This document shows, piece by piece, positions 1 to 7,976 of a stretch of DNA of 17,835 bases. Under the pieces are notes generated by a model. That model made no database searches. It was given only the letters and a program-made list of their open reading frames with translations, and was not told the origin of the DNA. The stretch is from assembly GCA_945788595.1 (NCBI GenBank), contig CALZMS010000003.1, positions 1 through 17,835 on the forward strand, in the 5' to 3' direction. The stretch comes from an uncultured Lachnospiraceae bacterium (GTDB lineage Bacteria; Bacillota; Clostridia; Lachnospirales; Lachnospiraceae). Every line of letters starts with the position of its first letter. Within the stretch, counting starts at the first letter, position 1. Position numbers and translations under genes: made by a program.

Positions 1-996
1 CCGAAGGAGATCAAGGAGTGCTTCCCTGTAGATAAAGCCATTGCAGACATTAAAGAAGCCCGCGACAAAGAGATGAAAGCCATCTTTGACGGAAGCCTCG
101 ACAAATTTATACTGATTATCGGTCCATGCTCAGCGGATAACGAAGATTCCGTGCTGGATTACACCTACCGTTTGGCCAAAGTACAGGAGAAAGTAAAGGA
201 TAAGCTGTTTATCATTCCCCGTATCTATACCAACAAACCCAGAACCACCGGTGCCGGATATAAAGGTCTCGTACATCAGCCGGATCCGGACAAAGCTCCG
301 GATATGCTGGAAGGCCTGTTAAAGGTTCGTGATCTGCATACCCGCGCCATCCGCGAGACCGGGATGACCTGTGCAGATGAAATGCTGTATCCGGAAAATC
401 ACCGCTATATTTCCGATATTTTGTCCTACACCGCCATTGGCGCCCGCTCTGTGGAAAATCAGCAGCACCGCCTGACAGCCAGCGGCATCGGTATCCCGGT
501 AGGTATGAAAAACCCCACCAGCGGTGACCTCTCCGTCATGATGAACAGTATCGTGGCAGCCCAGAGCTCCCATACGTTCCTGTACAGAGGCTGGGAAGTA
601 CAGACTGACGGCAACCCCTATGCCCATGCTATCCTCAGAGGCTACGTAGACAACTTCGGCAAGAGCAGTCCCAACTATCATTATGAGAATCTGGTGCAGC
701 TTTATGACATCTATATGAGCAAAGGGCTCAAGAACCCCTGTGTTATCGTGGATACCAACCATGCCAACTCCGGCAAGAAATATCTGGAGCAGATCCGCAT
801 CAGCAAAGAAGTGCTTCACAGTGTTCGTTACAACAGTGATCTGCATGGATTTGTGAAGGGTCTGATGATCGAGAGCTATATTGAGGACGGCTGCCAGAAG
901 ATCGGCGAAGGATGCTACGGAAAGTCCATCACGGATCCGTGTCTGGGATGGGAGAAGTCAGAGCGGCTGATTTACGAGATTGCAGAGCAATATTAA
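1..996 (+). CDS. aroF: DAHP synthase (class I, AroF/G/H type), 5'-truncated by window edge
   Basis: 3-Deoxy-7-phosphoheptulonate synthase condenses PEP and erythrose 4-phosphate, the first step of the shikimate pathway, in the cytoplasm. The frame is open from base 1 and reads PKEIKECFPVDKAIADI before the first internal Met at 73. This matches the N-terminal region of E. coli AroG (IKEIKELLPP), so the true start is upstream and 73 is not the start. Visible family motifs are IIGPCSADN, KPRTT followed by KGL, the GARSVENQQHR segment, GMKNPTSGDL, the metal/substrate segment DTNHANSGKK, MIESYIEDG and the C-terminal YGKSITDPCLGWE. 331 residues are present against about 350 in the family, so roughly 20 are missing. 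The gene converges on the methyltransferase-like gene at 1293-2357. The aroF versus aroG or aroH label is arbitrary; the enzyme class is secure. Confidence 0.95.
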   Translation, partial: PKEIKECFPVDKAIADIKEARDKEMKAIFDGSLDKFILIIGPCSADNEDSVLDYTYRLAKVQEKVKDKLFIIPRIYTNKPRTTGAGYKGLVHQPDPDKAPDMLEGLLKVRDLHTRAIRETGMTCADEMLYPENHRYISDILSYTAIGARSVENQQHRLTASGIGIPVGMKNPTSGDLSVMMNSIVAAQSSHTFLYRGWEVQTDGNPYAHAILRGYVDNFGKSSPNYHYENLVQLYDIYMSKGLKNPCVIVDTNHANSGKKYLEQIRISKEVLHSVRYNSDLHGFVKGLMIESYIEDGCQKIGEGCYGKSITDPCLGWEKSERLIYEIAEQY

Positions 997-1118
997 GCAA
1001 CAGAAGACCATGGTATAAACGTCATTAATCAACTCGACTGATTTTTCTAAAAGCCTTATCAAACACAGCATTTATTACTTACAGTTAATTAAAGACTTCT
1101 GTATCAGTATAGATGATA

Positions 1119-1269
1119 GGGAGAGCTGCAAACCGGCAACCTCCTGGTATATGTATAAACCGCACGCGATTTTAACGAGCACGACTCCGAGACTACAGGC
1201 TCGGAGCGAGCGCAGTAGGAGCATAAGGTTTATACATATACCAGGAGGCTGCCGGTTTGCAGCTCTCCC
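1119..1269 (-). repeat. Large 43-bp-arm inverted repeat (hairpin) between convergent genes
   Basis: Arms 1119-1161 and 1227-1269 are complementary at 42 of 43 positions, with a 65-nt loop (1162-1226). The loop holds a second perfect 7-bp stem, CTCCGAG (1185-1191) with CTCGGAG (1200-1206). The only mismatch is A1139 with C1249, which becomes G-U in minus-strand RNA. The right arm begins 23 nt after the stop codon of the minus-strand gene at 1293 and lies 122 nt from the end of the DAHP synthase gene, so I read it as the 3'-end structure of the minus-strand transcript. There is no U-tract on the minus side; on the plus side a weak TCCTTTTT follows. No target-site duplication is seen, so a MITE origin is not supported. 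The rest of 997-1292 shows nothing beyond a weak AATCA/TGATT stem with a T-run near 1026-1048. Confidence 0.85.
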
Positions 1270-1292
1270 GTCCTTTTTCACACAATTTCACA

Positions 1293-2357
1293 TTATTTTG
1301 CCATATCCAGATATTTACTGCGGCTATAGCGATACAATTCCTCTGCCAGATTCACATCTCTTCCCACTCTGGAATCACGCAGACGACACGCAAAACGTCC
1401 CGTACTTCCCAGATCATCCACTCTCTTGTGGATATCCGCAAGAGCATCTTCAGTACTCATATCTTCCGGGATGATATACAGTGTACACTGCGCCAGATCC
1501 TTTCCATACTTATCCATGATCGCTTTCTTATCGTTAGCACGATCCTGTCCTTCCCAGGCATCAAAACCGGCTTCAATGATCTGCGGCATCAGTGTGCCAA
1601 TACATCCACAGGAATGCAGACAGATATACATACCCATATCATGAGCTGCCTTAGTAATTTTCTTATACTGAGGCAGAAACAGTTCACGATACGTATCCGG
1701 TGAAAAGAAAGTGCTTCTCTCTGTTCCCATATCATCATGGAACAGGATCATATCACTGTGATATACATCATGCGCAATTTCCATCAGACGAATATGCCAG
1801 TCTACCAGTTTATCATAGAATTCCGTCAGTTCATCCGGGCATTCCAGCAATGCACAGAAAGCATCCTCGAAGCTTGTCAGATCCGCAGTTCTCTCAAACA
1901 ATCCATTAACGATAACAAAATAGCTGAAACGATCCGGTGTGATCTGGTTCTTATAATTGTCTTCATAGTCTTTCTTCCAGTCAATAGCATTCAGATCCGG
2001 CCATTTGATTTCTTCTTTCCAGTTCTCAATCTCTGAAAGCGCTCTCGTCCCCGGTGTAACCATGGCTGCCTTGGACAGCGGCTCATAAGTCCACTGAATG
2101 CCAAACCAGTCTGTTCCTCCAAAATTACGAGCCTTAGCGTCAGGCATAACCAGAGGCTGGATCGGATTATTTTCGATAGCCTGATTGGGAACCCACAACG
2201 GCATCTCGCCATTCAGCATACGAATCATATTCTCCTTCGGAGTTATCGGATAATTATACTTCGGCACGATAATATTCGGGGCACCATAGATACCCGGAAC
2301 CGGATACTCACCTACAACTTTAAGTTCGTTATCAATAAGTTCTTTGTAATCTCCCAT
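1293..2357 (-). CDS. URO-D-fold methyltransferase-like protein 1 (HxC zinc-motif type)
   Basis: This 354-aa protein belongs to the uroporphyrinogen decarboxylase superfamily but is not HemE, because the N-terminal substrate-binding arginine region of true UroD is absent. Members of this type (MtaA, MtbA, CmuA and relatives) move methyl groups to or from a cob(I)alamin protein using a zinc-activated thiol. The motif HSCGC is at residues 248-252, and with C324 it fits the H-x-C-x(n)-C zinc pattern of MtaA/MtbA. HDDMGT at 207-212, followed by FFSPDTYREL, is the other conserved segment. The start has a weak AGCAGG ribosome site 7 nt upstream, separated by a run of T. It follows the MFS transporter gene after a 160-nt gap containing a stem-loop, so it may depend on read-through. 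The acceptor could be tetrahydrofolate, coenzyme-M-like thiol or a corrinoid protein; the substrate is unknown. Confidence 0.8.
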   Translation of the reverse strand: MGDYKELIDNELKVVGEYPVPGIYGAPNIIVPKYNYPITPKENMIRMLNGEMPLWVPNQAIENNPIQPLVMPDAKARNFGGTDWFGIQWTYEPLSKAAMVTPGTRALSEIENWKEEIKWPDLNAIDWKKDYEDNYKNQITPDRFSYFVIVNGLFERTADLTSFEDAFCALLECPDELTEFYDKLVDWHIRLMEIAHDVYHSDMILFHDDMGTERSTFFSPDTYRELFLPQYKKITKAAHDMGMYICLHSCGCIGTLMPQIIEAGFDAWEGQDRANDKKAIMDKYGKDLAQCTLYIIPEDMSTEDALADIHKRVDDLGSTGRFACRLRDSRVGRDVNLAEELYRYSRSKYLDMAK

Positions 2358-2452
2358 AAAAAAACCTGCTTTCTTTATTTTTGCGGCTGACTTTTTTCTG
2401 TTTTTCTATACCCGCAGCCGATTCTCGGAAAACTATTTTCTTTACAACAAAC

Positions 2453-2481
2453 GCGCGGAAACCCCTGTAGGATCCCCGCGC
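2453..2481 (-). terminator. Stem-loop terminator or attenuator after the MFS transporter gene
   Basis: Arms 2453-2461 and 2473-2481 form a 9-bp stem in minus-strand RNA (GCGCGG with CCGCGC, then two G-U pairs and one A-U pair). A U-containing GTTTGTTGT tract follows. It lies 36 nt after the stop codon at 2518 and upstream of the methyltransferase-like gene starting at 2357, so it may lower expression of the second gene rather than end the unit. Confidence 0.6.
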
Positions 2482-2517
2482 ACCGCAATACTGTTCAGAT
2501 TATTCTTTTGTTACAGA

Positions 2518-3933
2518 TCAAGCCTGAGCTTTTCTGGCTGCGATTTCGCTCTGATACTGAAGAACTTTTTCTTTTGTCAGACGGAAACCGAAAGTAATCA
2601 GAACACCGGCAATAACAAGTGCGATAGCCGGGATCAGGATAAATGCCATACTGATTGCATTCTTGAGCTCGATGGTAGCTGCAGCCGGATCAATATCAGC
2701 AATAGCTGCGCCTGCAAGACCAATAGCCAGACAGGAGTTGATGATGATACCACGGGTCATAATGGAAACCTTCAGCGGAACGTTCTGCAGACCACTAATC
2801 CATCCTGTAGCATTCTTTCCGGTCTTCCACTCAGAGTAGATGATCGTATCTGCGTAAAGAGCCGGTGTACATGCATAAGCAATACCATAACCGAAACGTG
2901 CGACAGACATAAAGATCAGAACAGCCATGGTGTTGAAACGCATTACGTAAGCCAGTACACAGAACGCTGCCATGATATAGAAGCAAAGGAGTGTTGTGTT
3001 TCTGGTAGAGATCTTATTGCTGACATACTTGGACAGATAAGATCCGATAACACACAGAATATTAGAAATCAGAATGTAAGTTGCCAGAAGTCCTGCATTA
3101 CCAGCCACATAAGTGAAGTAATAAACAGCGGCACCCATACATACGAAGTTGAACATCCACTTAGCTACATCGGCGATCAGAAGAGCGATCAGAGGCGGAT
3201 TCTGTGCAAGTGCTCTTAAAAGGTCACCACCGCTTGTGCGGGTCGTATCTTTCTTGGCTTCTGTTACAGTCTCTACTTCCTCGTAACCTTCAAACATCTT
3301 GAAGTGAGCGAAGTACATAACAGCCATGATCACACCGAGGATGAACGCTGTAGCACCAAATTTATTGGTCTCACCGATAAATCCGGCTACTACTGTGGCA
3401 ATCGGCATACCTACATAAGCAAACAAAATATTGGACAGGTTTGCCCAGAATGCTCTGGTAGAGGCCAGCTGTGATCTGTCTTCAGGTGTCTTACCTGCAA
3501 CAGCGATCATGGATACATTGGCTACATACGGGAAGTTCCAGCATACATGGCTGAGAACAGCGCCCAGAATAATAATGATTGCGGAGATTGCCCCATCGCC
3601 GACTTTGAGGAACTGGAACGCATACAGGAACGGAACCAGCCAGGGAAGAAGGATCAGCCAGGAACGGTAGCGTCCCCACTTCTTCGGTTTAATACTGTTC
3701 AGAATAGCACCATACATCCAGGAAAGACATGCATCGATCGTACTGGCTACAGTAGTGATCGTTGCTGCCATACCAGGAGCAAATGCTGCAAGGTTCGTCA
3801 GGAAGAAGTTGAAGTAGTAGGACTCAACAGCTGTCATTAAACTAAATGCACAGTCGCCGACACCATAGAAGATCTTCAGCTGCTTGCTCAACGGTTTTGC
3901 CTGCTGAACTTGTTTGTTACTTGCATCACTCAT
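2518..3933 (-). CDS. GPH-type MFS cation symporter (MFS_2)
   Basis: This 471-aa polytopic membrane protein is of the glycoside-pentoside-hexuronide:cation symporter type. It has about 12 hydrophobic segments, the N-terminal GPH-like KIFYGVGD opening, and a central cytoplasmic loop rich in E, K and T (EGYEEVETVTEAKKD). I place the start at 3933 rather than the longer in-frame 4065. The 3933 ATG has an AGGAGG site 7 nt upstream and gives the family's usual N-terminus, whereas the extra 44 codons cover the promoter and operator region. A sigma-A promoter (3997-4025) and a 9-bp-arm palindrome (3960-3984) precede it. The first gene of a probable pair with methyltransferase-like protein 1. The family name suggests a sugar or glycoside, but members also carry other organic solutes, so the methylated substrate of the downstream enzyme is an equally reasonable cargo. 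Confidence 0.9.
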   Translation of the reverse strand: MSDASNKQVQQAKPLSKQLKIFYGVGDCAFSLMTAVESYYFNFFLTNLAAFAPGMAATITTVASTIDACLSWMYGAILNSIKPKKWGRYRSWLILLPWLVPFLYAFQFLKVGDGAISAIIIILGAVLSHVCWNFPYVANVSMIAVAGKTPEDRSQLASTRAFWANLSNILFAYVGMPIATVVAGFIGETNKFGATAFILGVIMAVMYFAHFKMFEGYEEVETVTEAKKDTTRTSGGDLLRALAQNPPLIALLIADVAKWMFNFVCMGAAVYYFTYVAGNAGLLATYILISNILCVIGSYLSKYVSNKISTRNTTLLCFYIMAAFCVLAYVMRFNTMAVLIFMSVARFGYGIAYACTPALYADTIIYSEWKTGKNATGWISGLQNVPLKVSIMTRGIIINSCLAIGLAGAAIADIDPAAATIELKNAISMAFILIPAIALVIAGVLITFGFRLTKEKVLQYQSEIAARKAQA

Positions 3934-3959
3934 AAAGATTCCTCCTCTTTCTCTTTTTA

Positions 3960-3984
3960 TATGTACAAATCCACCTTGTACATA
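3960..3984. promoter_or_regulatory. Palindromic operator candidate at the MFS transcription start
   Basis: ATGTACAA, a 7-nt spacer and TTGTACAT form a perfect inverted repeat (3961-3983), one further base pair extending it on each side. It lies just downstream of the -10 box, about where transcription would begin, and upstream of the ribosome site. That location suits a repressor. The half site resembles TGCACAAAT of the element found upstream of two other units. Confidence 0.55.
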
Positions 3985-3996
3985 ATCGATAAAAGA

Positions 3997-4025
3997 ATTA
4001 TAAATCATATCAAAAATATGGTAAA
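3997..4025 (-). promoter_or_regulatory. Sigma-A promoter of the MFS / methyltransferase 1 unit
   Basis: On the minus strand a -35 box TTTACC (4020-4025), a 17-nt spacer and a perfect -10 TATAAT (3997-4002) are present. A GCACAAA core (plus strand, 4029-4035) lies just upstream of the -35 box, where an activator could sit. Confidence 0.7.
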
Positions 4026-4172
4026 TCCGCACAAAGCCGAAGTGACCCCAATAAGCTTCCGACATTTTGTATAGTCAAATAGGTAAATGTGCTAATTCTG
4101 TATATTTTGAGCAATATTTATGTTATATCCCCTGTTTTTTTGCTAGAATATAGTGAAATAAACGAAAGGTTA

Positions 4173-4196
4173 GCCCGATCTTAACAAAAATCGGGC
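4173..4196 (+). promoter_or_regulatory. Hairpin directly upstream of a start codon lacking an adjacent RBS
   Basis: GCCCGAT (4173-4179) pairs perfectly with ATCGGGC (4190-4196) around a 10-nt loop, 11 nt before the ATG at 4208. No Shine-Dalgarno sequence lies between hairpin and ATG. The nearest purine-rich match is GAAAGG at 4164-4169, just 5' of the hairpin, and folding would bring it within about 13 nt of the ATG. The role in translation control is inference. Confidence 0.4.
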
Positions 4197-4207
4197 ATTA
4201 CAAAGTT

Positions 4208-5278
4208 ATGTCAGATCAAGTAAAAGAAACTGAAATTGAAGATTCCGACAAAATGGGGCAAGGCCCGGAGTCAGAAGTTACGTATCGCCCGGAGCTTATG
4301 ATCCCTTTCCGCTATACGCAGGAAGATGCTATCCGGGCATTCCATGATTATTATGATGGCCGTCCACTTCTTCCTTCAGTGATCAAAAAAGATCCTACAC
4401 CGGAAGAAATGCAGGGTGGATTCGTCCCCTACCTTCTCTACTCCGGTATCGCTGACGTAGATATCACATACGAGGCACAGAATTCACAGAAGGTCGGCGG
4501 TGACCCCAAAATCGTAAAACAACTGAGAGACTATACCGTTCGCAGAACCGGAACCGCAAACTATCGCCGTGTTCAGGTAAATGCCTCAAAAGAGATCACC
4601 GATGCTTTTATGGAAACTCTGGAACCCTTCCAATACAAGGATCTGAAACCAATCGAAGAAACCGAAGAGGCAGGCAGTCTCCAGGAGCTGACAGAAATTG
4701 CCGAAGATCGGGAAAAAGCAGAGCACAGGCTATCAGCTACAGTCAGTGAAACTTTCCGCAATACTGTACGGCACGACTATGTAAAGGAGACCGAGCAGCA
4801 CATCACCTTTCATGATGAAAAAGTTGAATGCGTACTTTGTCCGATGTGGGTACGTCAAGTCAAGATTGGCCGTCAGTATTACAACTTTGCCATGAACGGC
4901 CAAACTGGAAAAATCCATGCCGACATTCCGCCTTCACGCATTAAGTCTGTTCTGACCTTTCTGTGCTGTTTTGCTGTCGGAACCGGAATTCCCTATCTGC
5001 TGCTGTGGCTTACATGGCATTATCTGGGAACAGAATCTGCAACTTCCGGGCAGGTGATTGCTCTTCTCTCTGTCATCTTTGGTTTTATCGTGACAAATGT
5101 TTTTATGCAAAACCTGTTCCGCCGGATGAAAAAATCCAAAACCGCGCTGCCAAAACCCAATCTGACACAAAAGCACTACGCCAGCTGCACCGTCCACTTA
5201 ACTGTGGATAAAGAAAAGCTGGTGCGCCGTCAGATGGTCAATAATCGCAACGTGGCCATTAAAACCGAAGAATATTGA
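4208..5278 (+). CDS. Membrane protein of the TFIIB-type zinc-ribbon family, lacking the zinc ribbons
   Basis: This 356-aa protein has no assigned function. From about residue 28 on (LMIPFRYTQEDAIRAFHDYY, then FVPYLLY, then NFAMNGQTGKIHADIP) it resembles proteins of Clostridia annotated as TFIIB-type zinc-ribbon-containing proteins. These normally begin with two CxxC zinc-ribbon segments. Here the N-terminus is a short acidic, Cys-free tail instead. Two hydrophobic segments lie near residues 247-268 and 276-300, followed by a basic C-terminal tail, so it is probably membrane-anchored with the large domain on one side. No in-frame ATG, GTG or TTG occurs between the upstream in-frame stop (4154) and 4208, so a hidden zinc-ribbon start is excluded. 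It is transcribed opposite to its neighbours, with no visible link to the methyltransferase cluster. Confidence 0.75.
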   Translation: MSDQVKETEIEDSDKMGQGPESEVTYRPELMIPFRYTQEDAIRAFHDYYDGRPLLPSVIKKDPTPEEMQGGFVPYLLYSGIADVDITYEAQNSQKVGGDPKIVKQLRDYTVRRTGTANYRRVQVNASKEITDAFMETLEPFQYKDLKPIEETEEAGSLQELTEIAEDREKAEHRLSATVSETFRNTVRHDYVKETEQHITFHDEKVECVLCPMWVRQVKIGRQYYNFAMNGQTGKIHADIPPSRIKSVLTFLCCFAVGTGIPYLLLWLTWHYLGTESATSGQVIALLSVIFGFIVTNVFMQNLFRRMKKSKTALPKPNLTQKHYASCTVHLTVDKEKLVRRQMVNNRNVAIKTEEY

Positions 5279-5284
5279 CAATAT

Positions 5285-5334
5285 ATAAGGGTCTGCCACA
5301 AACTGATAACTTCCAGCTTGCGGCAGACCCTTAT
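5285..5334 (-). terminator. 21-bp stem-loop between convergent genes
   Basis: Arms 5285-5305 and 5314-5334 pair over 21 positions in minus-strand RNA, with two G-U pairs (A5298-C5321 and A5302-C5317 on the plus strand are mismatched). The loop is 8 nt. It begins 17 nt after the stop codon of the DASS transporter gene. On the minus side UAUAUAUUGU follows, a weak U-tract. It probably ends the methyltransferase 2 / DASS unit. Confidence 0.75.
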
Positions 5335-5351
5335 TTCGTGTTGTAATATTT

Positions 5352-6794
5352 TTACAGCCCAAGTACAATTCCCATCAGCATCAGCCACAGTGAACAGATC
5401 ACGATCATCGCCATCTGTATCCAGACAGTAACCTTAGGCATATCAAACATCTTGTAATATCCCGTTGCGTACGTCATCAAAGGAACGGTATCCAGAGGAA
5501 GCAGATAGCAGTTTGCCGCACACAGTCCAAAGGCTGCCATGGCAAGTGCCGGCGACACGCCGATTCTGACGCAGAAAGCCACCAGAGGGCCTGACAGCAT
5601 AGCTACGAGTGCCGGTGCCACAGGAATGATCACCAGCAGAACAAAAGTCAGAAGGCACACAAATCCTACCGCCAACAGACCTGATGCCGCAAAATTTGCC
5701 GGGAACAGTACATTTCCAAGCCATTCACTTAAACCACTAGCTGTAATTACGTTACCAATGGAAATCATTGTTCCCATAAGAACAAAGGCTTCCAGACTGA
5801 CGCAACGCTGAAACTGCTTCCAGGTAAGAATCTGCATTTTTCCGGGCACAAAGTAGAGCATCAACCCAATCAGAGCAACAGCAGTGATCTGCAGCGCAGA
5901 TATCCAGGAACTCAGTATCCAGAGAACCAGCATGATCACTAAGATGGAAAGAACATATTTTTCTTTTACCGTCATTTTGGGCGGGAGTATCCCATTCTCT
6001 TCTTCCAGATAATCGGAAATTTTCTTCTGTGACAACGGTGCCGGTTTGAAAATCTTCACAAAAAGAAGCCATGCGATGGGAAGCAGAACAACAGTCAGCG
6101 GAATACCCAGACACATCCACTGAACAAAAGTAATCGTCGTATCCGCATATTTTTCCAGCATACTGATGGCCAGCATATTGATGGAAGAACCTGCCGGTGT
6201 CATCATGCCACCGATCATACTGGCTATGGGAAGCGCGATCATAAATGCCCGGCCGGTACACTTTCTCTCCTCCTCATTATCGTACACCTCCAGAAATTTC
6301 TGCACGATGGGAATAAACACGGCCGCCGCTGCAACATTGGAAATCACAGAAGACAGAACAGCCGTTACCATCATAACCGCAAAGAGCAGACGATTTGTAT
6401 TCTGACCAAATTTCTTCATCAGTACCAAAAGCAGTCTGGTGGACACAGGCACTGCAGTCAGCGCTTCAGAAATACCAAAAGAAGCCAAAACAAAAAACAG
6501 TGTTGCATTTGTAAATCCGGTCAGTGCCTCCGGCACCGAAGCTGTACATTTTAAAAAATACAGAAGAGAAATAGCAGTCAGGCACGTGACACCAAATGGA
6601 AATGTTTCACACACCAGCAGAACAATGACTGCCAGCAAAACCCCCAGCGTATTTCTGGCTGCCAGCGGCATCATCTCCGTCGTTGGCACAAACTGTATTC
6701 CCGCCAGAATAATCACTGCTGCCACAATACCTGTCAATTGTCTCGGTGTGGCTTTAGCAACAGTTCCACCCAGACCTGAACTCTTTGACTTCAT
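5352..6794 (-). CDS. DASS/SLC13-family carboxylate or anion symporter
   Basis: This 480-aa integral membrane protein has about 11-12 hydrophobic segments and the divalent anion:sodium symporter hallmarks. These are a first SSVISNVAAAAVFIPI segment (SN motif of the ion/substrate site) and a repeat-related VIIPVAPALVAMLSGP segment in the C-terminal half. Family members carry di- and tricarboxylates or sulfate; aromatic carboxylates are a reasonable but unproven cargo here. I place the start at 6794, where AAGGGGG stands 5 nt upstream, rather than at the longer in-frame 6827, which has no ribosome site and overlaps an intercistronic stem-loop. It follows methyltransferase-like protein 2 after 94 nt with no promoter visible between them, so the two are probably co-transcribed and the transporter may bring in that enzyme's substrate. 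Confidence 0.88.
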   Translation of the reverse strand: MKSKSSGLGGTVAKATPRQLTGIVAAVIILAGIQFVPTTEMMPLAARNTLGVLLAVIVLLVCETFPFGVTCLTAISLLYFLKCTASVPEALTGFTNATLFFVLASFGISEALTAVPVSTRLLLVLMKKFGQNTNRLLFAVMMVTAVLSSVISNVAAAAVFIPIVQKFLEVYDNEEERKCTGRAFMIALPIASMIGGMMTPAGSSINMLAISMLEKYADTTITFVQWMCLGIPLTVVLLPIAWLLFVKIFKPAPLSQKKISDYLEEENGILPPKMTVKEKYVLSILVIMLVLWILSSWISALQITAVALIGLMLYFVPGKMQILTWKQFQRCVSLEAFVLMGTMISIGNVITASGLSEWLGNVLFPANFAASGLLAVGFVCLLTFVLLVIIPVAPALVAMLSGPLVAFCVRIGVSPALAMAAFGLCAANCYLLPLDTVPLMTYATGYYKMFDMPKVTVWIQMAMIVICSLWLMLMGIVLGL

Positions 6795-6828
6795 AAAAAC
6801 CCCCTTGCCTTTCATCTGTAACCACAAG

Positions 6829-6854
6829 GCGGAGGGCTATGTATTACCCTCCGC
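6829..6854 (-). other. Intercistronic stem-loop between methyltransferase 2 and DASS genes
   Basis: GCGGAGGG (6829-6836) pairs perfectly with CCCTCCGC (6847-6854) around a 10-nt loop. No U-tract follows on the minus strand. It looks like a processing or mRNA-stability element, or a weak attenuator, rather than a full terminator. Confidence 0.45.
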
Positions 6855-6888
6855 TGATTTTTGCCGCCAAATATGTAAGACTTTGTTT

Positions 6889-7899
6889 TTAGTAAATGGT
6901 CACTCCGTAATGTTCCATATTGTATTTGTTAATTTCGTCAATAATGATATTGCCTACCTGCGGGTAAATCGTTCCCGGTCCTCCATAAGTAATACCCGGC
7001 CAGAAGCCTTTCAAATTACCATAAGTATCCAGAGCTTTTCTGGTCTCTTTACGGATTTCTTCTTCGGAAGCATCACTGCGGTCAACGACAGAATCCACAC
7101 CACCCATCAGCAGCATGCGGTCTCCGACCTTCTCCGAAATCGCTGCAATGTTATTGGTATTCAGAACACCCTGCCAGATATCTACACCGATCTCTGCCAT
7201 ATCCTCTACCAGCGGCTCCATATAGGAATCGCCATGATGCATAACGATAACATTCTCGGAATGCAGATAATCATATAATTTTCTGTAAGGCTCTTTAAAC
7301 AGCTCTCTCCATGTGTCCACAGAGAAGAACAGATTGGACCGTGAACCCCAGTCATCGTGGGATACGATCATATCCGGATGCAGATTTTCTACGATCATCT
7401 GCATATAGGTCAGACGATAATCGCAGATATAATCGATCAGCTCCTGCATAGCTTCCGGCTCAAGAAGCATGTTCATCAGCGTATCCTCAAAGGTCATGAG
7501 CATATGCAGCTGTTCAAAAATACCGGTTCCCATGATAACCATAGACACGTGTTTGTCATGATCGATCTTCTTTACGTTCTCAATAGCTGCTTCCCATCCC
7601 TCAGAGCATTTCGCTCTCAGATCCGGTGCCTTTGTGTATTTTTCCCATTCAGTAATATCTTTGATTACCTGATTTTCCGGTGTAACATACGGCACTGCTG
7701 CCGGAGCATCTTCTGGGAAAAGAATCTTTGTACCCCACTGGTCAAAAGATTCGGTACCACGTACACGATTGCCTCTTACCAGTTTAAAGATGGGGTCTCC
7801 CGCAATACCTCTGCACATAGTCCAGTCATTGGGTAAACATTCCGGATGGCCTTTATCAAACTTAAGCGCTTCTAACAGATTTTCTTTTGGTGTCAACAT
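6889..7899 (-). CDS. URO-D-fold methyltransferase-like protein 2 (HHxDS type)
   Basis: This 336-aa protein belongs to the URO-D superfamily and is a close relative of methyltransferase-like protein 3, with which it shares its length. Conserved segments are HDDWGS (181-186), HHGDS (221-225) followed by YMEP and GVDIWQGVL, and a C-terminal PGITYGGPG. The HHGDS segment takes the place of the HSCGC zinc motif of protein 1, so a thiolate zinc site is not available there; any metal would need His, Asp or Glu ligands. I place the start at 7899 because AGAGGAGG lies 8 nt upstream and the protein then aligns with protein 3 from residue 1 (MLTPKEN against MLTAVEN). The longer in-frame start at 7935 would abut the -10 box at 7936-7941. 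Corrinoid-linked demethylation is the family-based expectation; the substrate is unknown. Confidence 0.82.
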   Translation of the reverse strand: MLTPKENLLEALKFDKGHPECLPNDWTMCRGIAGDPIFKLVRGNRVRGTESFDQWGTKILFPEDAPAAVPYVTPENQVIKDITEWEKYTKAPDLRAKCSEGWEAAIENVKKIDHDKHVSMVIMGTGIFEQLHMLMTFEDTLMNMLLEPEAMQELIDYICDYRLTYMQMIVENLHPDMIVSHDDWGSRSNLFFSVDTWRELFKEPYRKLYDYLHSENVIVMHHGDSYMEPLVEDMAEIGVDIWQGVLNTNNIAAISEKVGDRMLLMGGVDSVVDRSDASEEEIRKETRKALDTYGNLKGFWPGITYGGPGTIYPQVGNIIIDEINKYNMEHYGVTIY

Positions 7900-7935
7900 A
7901 ATATTTGCCTCCTCTACGAAATTGTTCATGGGCAT

Positions 7936-7965
7936 ATTATACCAAAATCTTTTTAAAATTGTCTA
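7936..7965 (-). promoter_or_regulatory. Sigma-A promoter of the methyltransferase 2 / DASS unit
   Basis: On the minus strand TAGACA (7960-7965), an 18-nt spacer and a perfect TATAAT (7936-7941) are present. TGG directly before the -10 box gives an extended -10. Transcription would start near 7929, which rules out translation from 7935. Confidence 0.75.
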
Positions 7966-7976
7966 AACACAAGATA

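Noticed and set aside
1151..1703. Plus-strand ORFs across the large hairpin and the 3' end of methyltransferase 1
   Set aside because: They overlap the hairpin arms and the antisense of a well-supported gene, and lack ribosome sites and family motifs.
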